From IMG/VR virus record IMGVR_UViG_3300037507_000754, positions 1-64,000 of that record: 64,000 bases of DNA; one strand, given 5' to 3'. The notes beneath the pieces are model-generated. The model was not told the DNA's origin. It did not search any database and was given only the letters and a program-made list of their open reading frames with translations. Shown piece by piece: positions 6,746-11,759 of this stretch. The translations under genes and the position numbers were made by a program. The stretch's first letter is position 1, and every line of letters begins with the position of its first letter. The stretch comes from a virus.

Positions 6746-6946
6746 TCAGTCCTTCGCGCCCTTGCGGGCGGGGTTTAAGTTGTCCGGTGCCACGGGGATG
6801 TCCCCCGTGCGCTTGCAGTACTCGACGCACTCGTCGTGCGATGCGTGGCGCATCACCGACAGGTGTCCGGTCGGGTTGTAGCTCGACCACTGCGTGGGGT
6901 GGCTGAGCTTGGGAAGCCCCGCCTTGAGTTGGTGCCATGATGGCAT
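6746..6946 (-). CDS. hypothetical protein (66 aa)
   Basis: Unrecognised (MPSWHQLKAGLPKLSHPTQW ...). The frame is favoured over the overlapping one because its stop (6746-6748) fits between the ribosome site and start of the next gene, and its ATG lies just before the stop of the upstream gene. Contains a CVEYC pair. Confidence 0.6.
   Translation of the reverse strand: MPSWHQLKAGLPKLSHPTQWSSYNPTGHLSVMRHASHDECVEYCKRTGDIPVAPDNLNPARKGAKD
6757..6770 (-). promoter_or_regulatory. short GC hairpin at a gene end
   Basis: CGCCC-[4]-GGGCG inverted repeat within the last codons of the gene at 6746-6946, just upstream of the ribosome site of the next gene. A weaker member of the operon's hairpin set. 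Confidence 0.45.
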
Positions 6947-6947
6947 G

Positions 6948-7247
6948 TCACACCTCGTAGTCGCCCAAGCAGGCGACGCGCATCACCGGGCCCATGAACA
7001 CCACCGTGGTGGCGTAGATATCCCCCGCGTTGCAGCACCACACCGGCAGATGCCGCCGCTTGTGGTGTCCGAGGAACTCCACGCCGCTGGTGCGGAGCAC
7101 CCCGTCTATGCGCTGCCTTGCGATGGGGCGGTTACCCACCGTGTGCCAGATGTGGCGGATCTTGATAGCGTCCTCTTCCGTCACGTCCTTGATAGACATG
7201 AGGTTCTGCACCGACGGGGCGATGCGGGTCGGGATTCTGTTAGCCAT
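6948..7247 (-). CDS. hypothetical protein (99 aa)
   Basis: Unrecognised. The start is set at 7247 (MANRIPTRIAPS) because TATAGGAG lies 5 bases upstream; the frame is open 30 bases further without a ribosome site. Basic His-rich middle (LGHHKRRHLPVWCC) and a C-terminal beta stretch. Confidence 0.72.
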   Translation of the reverse strand: MANRIPTRIAPSVQNLMSIKDVTEEDAIKIRHIWHTVGNRPIARQRIDGVLRTSGVEFLGHHKRRHLPVWCCNAGDIYATTVVFMGPVMRVACLGDYEV

Positions 7248-7295
7248 TGTCACTCCTATATTTACCAATAAACACATGCCCGAGGGGGCACCGGG

Positions 7296-7607
7296 TCAGG
7301 CGAAATACCGTCCGACGATGACTTGATCTTCGTCAGCGACGAAGCGGAACAGCACGCCGCTGAAGAACGTCTCCGACACGATGCCGTCCCACCCGCCCGC
7401 GGCGAGCTTGAACAGGGGTCCCGGAGGCAGGCGGGACTGCTCCAACACCTGCGTGTCATACACGTCGTACCAGTGGCCCTTGTACTGCACGAACCGGGGG
7501 CAGTACCTCTCGTCCTCGTTGACGTAGTCGAAGTCAGCCCGGACGTTGTCCGGTAGCTCTGCGAGGCACGCCATCTGGCGCTGGTGATTGTTAGTGATGA
7601 TGTTCAC
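7296..7607 (-). CDS. hypothetical protein, first gene after the structured leader (103 aa)
   Basis: Unrecognised. Two in-frame GTG codons are possible (7616 and 7607). The AGGAG site abuts the first, so the second, with 8-base spacing (MNIITNNHQRQMACLAELP), is chosen. The C-terminal half is beta-like (GIVSETFFSGVLFRFVADEDQVIVGRYF). It is the promoter-proximal gene of the leftward operon, so its expression would be the first to respond to the leader. Confidence 0.72.
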   Translation of the reverse strand: MNIITNNHQRQMACLAELPDNVRADFDYVNEDERYCPRFVQYKGHWYDVYDTQVLEQSRLPPGPLFKLAAGGWDGIVSETFFSGVLFRFVADEDQVIVGRYFA

Positions 7608-7685
7608 GTTACTCACTCCTATACTGGGTTTGATGCACGGGGGCCGAAGCCACCGCGTCGCAGCACATGCTGCCTAGATCGCTCG

Positions 7686-7733
7686 TTGCACCGGCTCCGC
7701 CTCTAGGCGTTGCACCGGCTCCGCCTCTAGGCG
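7686..7733. repeat. 24-bp tandem repeat, two copies
   Basis: Two identical units (7686-7709 and 7710-7733) beginning TTGCACCGGCTCCGCC, followed by a partial third (TTGCAC). They lie within the loop of the 13-bp inverted repeat in the leader. Confidence 0.9.
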
Positions 7734-8012
7734 TTGCACGCTGGGCGTGCACCCACCGGACGATTTGCGCGAAGCGATCTAGGCAGGGGGCGAGTGATTT
7801 CCACCCCCTGCGAGACCTGCCGTTTAAGGTCGGCAACCCGCCACGTGGGATTTACGTGGGCCTTCCGATGCACGTTGCCGTGCATCACCTCCACAGGATT
7901 CTTACCTGTCAGAGATCGCAGGGATCAACCACCCGCCCGGGTGAAAGATAGATATGCACCTCCTTCGGTGCGTTGGGCATGTGTTGATGTACTAGCGGCG
8001 TAAGCCGCCGCC

Positions 8013-8027
8013 CGATGTATAACATCG
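8013..8027 (-). promoter_or_regulatory. boxB-like hairpin
   Basis: Minus-strand CGATG-TTATA-CATCG has a 5-bp stem and 5-base loop, 14 bases after boxA. This is the geometry of a lambdoid nut-site boxB, though the loop is not GNRA-like. It also contains TGTTATACA, close to the operator palindromes at 9845 and 10810, so an operator is the alternative. Confidence 0.45.
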
Positions 8028-8041
8028 AGCGCAGAGATAAA

Positions 8042-8053
8042 TTGTTAAAGAGC
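8042..8053 (-). promoter_or_regulatory. boxA antitermination element
   Basis: The minus strand reads CGCTCTTTAACAATTTATC around here. It contains the full boxA consensus CGCTCTTTA and looks like the boxA of enterobacterial rrn leaders. BoxA RNA binds NusB-S10 and supports processive antitermination. It would lie about 30-45 bases into the transcript from the promoter at 8092-8120. Confidence 0.75.
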
Positions 8054-8091
8054 GTGTCGTGTGTTTGAGCTGATCTCCCACCGACATATCT

Positions 8092-8120
8092 ATTATATAT
8101 CAATCTCGTCCTTATGTCAA
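8092..8120 (-). promoter_or_regulatory. consensus sigma70 promoter of the leftward operon
   Basis: Minus strand TTGACA (8115-8120), a 17-base spacer, TATAAT (8092-8097): a perfect match to the sigma70 consensus. Transcription should start near 8085 and run left through the boxA leader into the MoxR/VWA operon. The -35 box contains the stop codon of the gene at 8117-9193. The strength suggests immediate early expression by host polymerase. Confidence 0.92.
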
Positions 8121-9193
8121 GCATTTCGTTCGTCAATAGCGTCCTCCAATTCGTCGGTCTTAGTGGTGGTGACGTTGGTGTCGGCAGGGGTCGGGGCTGT
8201 GGTCGGTGTCGGTGTGGTGTTGGTGGTGTGTACCTCAGCCCAGCGCAGCCAGTGTGCATGCTGGTCCTCCGTCAGCTTCGAAGCGTGCACCCTCCCTTCA
8301 GTCACCTTCAGCCCCAACGCTGACATCAACATCACGTTGCCCGACTCGTAGGGCAAGGTCTCCCCTCCGGGGGAACGGATGTCAATGCGCCCCACCTTCG
8401 CCATGCGTGGGTCTTTCTTGTTGACGTATGCGTCATAGATCAGCACCTCGCCCGTCACTGGGCACCGCTCAGGGTAGATCAGCTCGCCCTCGTAACGCAT
8501 GAGTGCGTCAGCCGCTGAGAACTTCCCGGCCAACTTCGGCGTGCCCACAGGCGACCGCAACCACAACTGATAGGAGTGTGTACGCGCCAGCATCGTCATC
8601 CTCACGACGTGCTTCCACCTCTCATCATCTTTGTAGTCAGCACGCGCTTTGGGTACCGGTGCAACCTCCGGCGCACCGAGCGACTTCACAATGACGGTCT
8701 CACTCACGTCGTACATCATGGCAAGCACGCCTATCGCTTCCTTCGGCACCGGGGCATCCGCAGGCAAGCCCAACTTGCCCATCATGCGCTCAGCACTCGA
8801 TCGAATGGCACGCTTGCGGATGCCCAACAGGACGTTGCTCTTGACGGCGTAGGGGCCTGAGCCCATCGCTTGCAGGTCGTTGCCCAGGGCTTCGAACACG
8901 GGCAGGTGGATCATCTCGTTGAACACGTCAGCACGCTCAGGCGTGTCCGCAGGCGGCAGGGCGTTGCCCTCAGCGACGTAGGCACGCAGCGCCTCAATGG
9001 CGAAGCCAGGGACGGCGTACTGGTAGCTGACGAAGTACCAGACTTGATCCCCTCCGGTCCCTCCGAGGCCGTAGGCAGGCACGGGCTTTCCCCACACGGC
9101 GCGGGGCATGTGGGCGTTGTGCCGGAAGAGTGGCACCCCCTTGGGAGAGAGGTAGACGCGGCTGAGGAGCGAGGAGGGGAAGATGAGGTCCAT
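8117..9193 (-). CDS. hypothetical protein (358 aa)
   Basis: Unrecognised. A globular body of about 310 residues with alternating helices and strands, then a Thr/Pro-rich linker (HTTNTTPTPTTAPTPADTNVTTT) and a short acidic end (DELEDAIDERNA). The linker resembles those that attach a C-terminal peptide. The ATG at 9193 has a GGAG site about 9 bases upstream. Its own promoter candidate lies at 9226-9254. The single-gene unit ends inside the next promoter, so it may be expressed separately from the operon. No catalytic motif is evident. Confidence 0.85.
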   Translation of the reverse strand: MDLIFPSSLLSRVYLSPKGVPLFRHNAHMPRAVWGKPVPAYGLGGTGGDQVWYFVSYQYAVPGFAIEALRAYVAEGNALPPADTPERADVFNEMIHLPVFEALGNDLQAMGSGPYAVKSNVLLGIRKRAIRSSAERMMGKLGLPADAPVPKEAIGVLAMMYDVSETVIVKSLGAPEVAPVPKARADYKDDERWKHVVRMTMLARTHSYQLWLRSPVGTPKLAGKFSAADALMRYEGELIYPERCPVTGEVLIYDAYVNKKDPRMAKVGRIDIRSPGGETLPYESGNVMLMSALGLKVTEGRVHASKLTEDQHAHWLRWAEVHTTNTTPTPTTAPTPADTNVTTTKTDELEDAIDERNA

Positions 9194-9225
9194 GAGCAGG
9201 GGCTCCGGTGGGTTGAGGACCGACT

Positions 9226-9254
9226 ATTATAAACACAGCCGGTGGGGCTGTGAG
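9226..9254 (-). promoter_or_regulatory. candidate promoter with internal palindrome
   Basis: Minus strand TATAAT (9226-9231) with CTCACA 17 bases upstream (4 of 6 to TTGACA). A 7-bp inverted repeat CACAGCC-[5]-GGCTGTG at 9234-9252 fills the spacer, where a repressor would block polymerase. It would drive the gene at 8117-9193. Confidence 0.5.
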
Positions 9255-9352
9255 TTATTTATCACATCGCTTACCTATGGAAATCTTTTGGAGATCAATT
9301 CGTCAGCGCTATAGATCACGGTCGTTTTTGAGTAGTGTCAAATTTGTGTGTT

Positions 9353-9753
9353 GTTCCGGAAAATGTTCCGAAAAAGGGCCAATGTTCTGTGTGTTGTTCC
9401 GGATTTTGTTGTTTTCAGGAACGTAAAATAATCACAAAATGTCTATGATTTTGTTAGGGGTCGACGAGCGTTGTTCCAAAAAAATTGTGTTTTGGGAAAA
9501 TGAAGATAGCGTCTACAGAGTGGCACATAAAAGAGTAAACAACAAAAAGTGGAATTCGGGCACCCGCGCGCCAAAAAACACACAAAAACCCGTATAAACA
9601 TAAAATATAGATAACTTAGGGATACCACCTACCTATACCTCCTATTCATTTTTCTTAAAAACACAGAACAACCGGAACATTAGTACAAGAGTCTTAGAGA
9701 ATCAACGACTTACGCCGTTCCAAAAACCGCAAAAAACCGGAACGCTGTTCGAA
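9353..9753. repeat. cluster of GTTCCGG/GTTCCAA-type motifs in both orientations
   Basis: GTTCCGGA at 9353 and 9396, GTTCCGAA at 9365, GTTCCAAA at 9473 and near 9718, inverted CCGGAAC at 9672 and 9737, and the palindrome GTTCGAAC at 9746. Such clusters are typical of protein-binding arrays (iterons, operators, centromere-like sites). Confidence 0.65.
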
Positions 9754-9788
9754 CATTTGGGCGGGGTGCCTGCTCGCGTGCTCAGACT

Positions 9789-9821
9789 GGGATCGGGTGT
9801 CAAGTGCAGGGATCGGGTGTC
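9789..9821. repeat. GGGATCGGGTGTC direct repeat, two copies 20 bp apart
   Basis: Identical 13-mers at 9789-9801 and 9809-9821. Two helical turns apart, so a dimeric protein could bind both on one face. A GACACCCGGTCC sequence near 9985 is a partial inverted copy. Confidence 0.75.
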
Positions 9822-9844
9822 CAGAGGGGTGCTATGTGTAGGTT

Positions 9845-9863
9845 TGTTATACACTGTATAACA
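9845..9863. promoter_or_regulatory. perfect operator-like palindrome TGTTATAC-ACT-GTATAACA
   Basis: 8-bp arms with a 3-base centre. A close copy (GTTAAAC-ACT-GTATAAC) lies at 10810-10826, upstream of the gene at 10079-10717. Two such sites suggest a phage-encoded repressor or regulator; the HTH protein at 52849-53079 is one candidate. Confidence 0.6.
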
Positions 9864-10002
9864 TTGGTTGCGTGGGGCAATTCGTCCGCGCAATGCGTCC
9901 GTGTACACGTCGCAGGCGCGTGGGCTCGCGTGCCGCTGATAGTCCGTCGTGCTCGCGTGCCCGCTCGCGTACTCGCGTGCTTTTGACACCCGGTCCGGAC
10001 GC

Positions 10003-10034
10003 AAAAAAGCCCGCAGGGCGCGAACCCTGCGGGC
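10003..10034 (-). terminator. intrinsic terminator (second of a tandem pair)
   Basis: Minus strand GCCCGCAGGG-TTCGCG-CCCTGCGGGC followed by TTTTTT. A 10-bp perfect stem. It ends transcription of the gene at 10079-10717 together with the terminator at 10037-10063. Confidence 0.93.
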
Positions 10035-10036
10035 AC

Positions 10037-10063
10037 AAAAAAGCCCCGACTCTCGTCGGGGCT
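10037..10063 (-). terminator. intrinsic terminator (first of a tandem pair)
   Basis: Minus strand AGCCCCGAC-GAGA-GTCGGGGCT followed by a T run. A 9-bp stem with a GNRA-type GAGA loop, 16 bases after the stop codon of the gene at 10079-10717. Confidence 0.93.
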
Positions 10064-10078
10064 CTTGGGGTCAGGCCG

Positions 10079-10717
10079 TCAGGCCTTCCTGACCCTGCGC
10101 ATGAGTGCAATCATCTCCAGTCCTGCGGACTCAAATCGGTCGACATCTGCCACGTCGACTAACTTCGTCTTCCGGGCCATGAGACCCTGGATCATGACGA
10201 TTGGGTCGTCAGATTCCGTGGTCTTACCGTCCGTCTTTTCTTTCTTTTCCCGGGTCTTTTCGACCCCATTGGCAGTGTCGATATATTGTCGGACTCGGCT
10301 CATCATCGGGCCGTCGATCAACTGCATGTAGGTGCGACGCTGGGTCTTCAGAACATCATCGTCGATGTCCCTAAGTTGATCCCGGGTCAACTCAAGCAAA
10401 TCCGCGATAGTCCAGCGATTCGATCCCTTAGGGGACGTTTCGGATACTGACCCGGGGACAATTGACTGGAATGTCATCCCTTTCTTTGATGCCGAGACAC
10501 CTTGAACGATGAATCCCCTAACTTGATCGTGTACGGACTCATTCCAAAGCTCGTTCGGGTTTTTCTCGGTCGACTTGACCAGCATGCCCGACACAATCCC
10601 CGCCTTCGCGAGTGCCTTACCAGCCCGGGCCCATTTGTCCCGTGCGCCGTGTTCGGCCGCCGCAGCATCCGAGATAGTGGCTGCAATAGGGGTCAAATCG
10701 AACTTCATTTGCGACAT
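10079..10717 (-). CDS. hypothetical protein with its own regulation (212 aa)
   Basis: Unrecognised. Soluble, basic, helical; a Lys/Glu/Thr-rich segment (KTREKKEKTDGKTTESDD) near residue 160 looks like a linker before a C-terminal helical piece ending MRRVRKA. The start at 10717 (MSQMKFDLTP) has AAAGGAG 8 bases upstream. It is a single-gene unit: three palindromic sites lie upstream and two strong terminators follow. A DNA-binding or regulatory protein is plausible from context only. Confidence 0.85.
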   Translation of the reverse strand: MSQMKFDLTPIAATISDAAAAEHGARDKWARAGKALAKAGIVSGMLVKSTEKNPNELWNESVHDQVRGFIVQGVSASKKGMTFQSIVPGSVSETSPKGSNRWTIADLLELTRDQLRDIDDDVLKTQRRTYMQLIDGPMMSRVRQYIDTANGVEKTREKKEKTDGKTTESDDPIVMIQGLMARKTKLVDVADVDRFESAGLEMIALMRRVRKA

Positions 10718-10739
10718 GGTATCTACTCCTTTAGTCGCA

Positions 10740-10755
10740 CCGGACAACTGTCCGG
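10740..10755. promoter_or_regulatory. palindrome CCGGAC-AACT-GTCCGG
   Basis: 6-bp arms, immediately upstream of the ribosome site of the gene at 10079-10717. Could be an operator or a 5' mRNA hairpin. Confidence 0.5.
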
Positions 10756-10760
10756 CCCAG

Positions 10761-10781
10761 TGTAGGAACTAGTTTCCTACA
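10761..10781. promoter_or_regulatory. palindrome TGTAGGAA-CTAGT-TTCCTACA
   Basis: Perfect 8-bp arms with a 5-base centre, upstream of the gene at 10079-10717 and between it and the second TATAC-type palindrome. A typical dimeric repressor site by shape. Confidence 0.6.
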
Positions 10782-10809
10782 CACTAGGGGAACCCGTGGG
10801 AATCGGCAC

Positions 10810-10826
10810 GTTAAACACTGTATAAC
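10810..10826. promoter_or_regulatory. operator-like palindrome GTTAAAC-ACT-GTATAAC
   Basis: One mismatch from symmetry and nearly identical to the site at 9845-9863. Located about 95 bases upstream of the start at 10717, a position suited to repression or activation of that gene. Confidence 0.6.
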
Positions 10827-11132
10827 CCAGCCCCGGACCCCCACCGTCCCCCCACCCCCCGCTATGGGTTTGGAGTCCCGCCCGCCCGCTACGCTGTATT
10901 CCGCACCCACGATGACGTATTTTTTAGCGGCGTGGGACTTTAACAAGTACACCCCCGGGGTACTTAAATATGCGAACACCCCCCGTCAATGGTACCTAAA
11001 GTACCCCCCGGTTTATGGTACCAAAATGGGCAGCAAAACGGCACGGGATAGAACCAAAACTTCCCTAGTTGACGCCACCAATGGCAATGCGGTACCATGG
11101 CATTACGCCCGGGTGCGGCGCAGGAAGCCACC
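10827..11132. other. intergenic region before the late operon, with GGTACC sites
   Basis: About 300 bases without a gene. Contains GGTACC at 10991, 11017 and 11091, GTACC at 11001, and an AAGTAC-[9]-GTACTT inverted repeat at 10945-10965. I see no convincing sigma70 promoter for the rightward genes; late transcription may need an activator that uses these sites, or antitermination from elsewhere. Confidence 0.5.
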
Positions 11133-11729
11133 ATGATCAAAACGCAGGTTGAAGACTTCGTCCCACTGCCCATAGGCAAGCCCCCGCAAGGGGTTTCGTA
11201 CAACGAGGTGCGAGCCCGTGCACAGGCCGCGTGCAACACCGCTGGCCTTTTGCTGTCTGAGGGCTACGAGGACGAGCCACCTGACGTGTGTGAGCTGACC
11301 GACGTGGCAGAGAACGTGTTGCGCTCCGCAAGCAAGGGTGAGACGCCACCGAAGGTCAATGGGGCCTTGGAAACGCCCGAGGGTGCCTACTACGTCAATG
11401 CCATCCTGACCCGGTACGACATGGAGGTGGTGCGGGATGCCAAGCGCTTGCGCCACTACGTCACCAATCGGCTGATCATCGAGTCGGAAAACCCCGACGC
11501 CCGCATCAGAATGCGAGCCCTTGAGATGCTCGGCAAGGTCAGCGACGTCGGACTGTTCACCGAACGCACCGAGATCACCGTCAACAATCGCTCGACGGTC
11601 GACCTTGAGAACACCCTCAAGGACAAGTTGCGCAAGCTCATGGGTACGGAAGACGCTGAAGAGGCGGTGGTGCTGGCTCCGCCCATCACAACCACTAAAC
11701 CAATCGACGTTGACGCGCTGTTGAGCTGA
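11133..11729 (+). CDS. terminase small subunit (probable)
   Basis: 198 residues. Called mainly from its place directly before the large terminase and from its helical, charged make-up; the central helices (MEVVRDAKRLRHYVTNRLIIESENPDARIRMRALEMLGKVSDVGLFTER) resemble small-terminase oligomerisation regions. It would bind phage DNA at the packaging start and recruit the large subunit. The start at 11133 has AGGAAG upstream; an ATG at 11097 in frame has no ribosome site. Confidence 0.72.
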   Translation: MIKTQVEDFVPLPIGKPPQGVSYNEVRARAQAACNTAGLLLSEGYEDEPPDVCELTDVAENVLRSASKGETPPKVNGALETPEGAYYVNAILTRYDMEVVRDAKRLRHYVTNRLIIESENPDARIRMRALEMLGKVSDVGLFTERTEITVNNRSTVDLENTLKDKLRKLMGTEDAEEAVVLAPPITTTKPIDVDALLS

Positions 11730-11731
11730 CC

Positions 11732-11751
11732 CCCAACCCAACCCAACCCAA
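11732..11751 (+). repeat. CCCAA pentanucleotide tandem repeat, four copies
   Basis: Fills most of the 30-base gap between the two terminase genes, where a ribosome site would be expected. Confidence 0.9.
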
Positions 11752-11759
11752 CTCGACCC

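Larger units (their letters stand above)
7608..8085 (-). ncRNA. long structured 5' leader of the leftward operon (candidate cis-regulatory RNA)
   Basis: No convincing gene. Read on the minus strand it shows, in order: an 8-bp helix 7916-7923/7806-7813 enclosing hairpins 7893-7909 (5 bp, 7-base loop), 7867-7886 (8 bp, GCAA tetraloop) and 7841-7859 (6 bp), plus a possible H-type pseudoknot at 7815-7834. An alternative 8-bp hairpin 7783-7790/7804-7811 shares bases with the enclosing helix, and a 13-bp helix 7671-7683/7773-7785 spans two 24-base repeats. The GNRA loop supports the minus strand as the RNA. Helices were found by eye; no energy was computed. I could not match it to a known class such as tRNA, tmRNA or RNase P. 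Confidence 0.6.
9773..9980. repeat. CTCGCGTGC repeats
   Basis: Copies at 9773, 9925, 9952 and 9972, and a shortened one (CTCGCGT) at 9964; the last three follow each other at 12- and 8-base intervals. They are non-coding as far as I can tell. Confidence 0.65.
9255..10002. other. gene-free, AT-rich, repeat-filled region
   Basis: About 750 bases in which I find no gene with a ribosome site and plausible protein; the short open frames are unlike their neighbours. The left part (9260-9700) is much more AT-rich than the rest of the window. It holds scattered GTTCCGG-type motifs, an ACAAAAT-[7]-ATTTTGT inverted repeat near 9434-9454, GGGATCGGGTGTC repeats, CTCGCGTGC repeats and one perfect operator-like palindrome. 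An origin or regulatory region is plausible. Confidence 0.55.

Noticed and set aside
7890-7912. Possible tRNA (5-bp stem with 7-base loop near 7893-7909)
   Set aside because: No acceptor stem, D arm or TTCGA-type T loop can be placed around it on either strand.
7909-8025. Possible 38-aa leader peptide (MLYIGRRLTPLVHQHMPNA...)
   Set aside because: No ribosome site at the ATG, no recognisable composition, and the bases are better explained by leader RNA structure. An AAGGAGG further along has no start codon at usable spacing.
9443-10004. Short minus- and plus-strand open frames in the gene-free region
   Set aside because: No ribosome sites, unusual composition (Cys/Phe- or Arg/Thr-rich) and overlap with repeat arrays; they look random.
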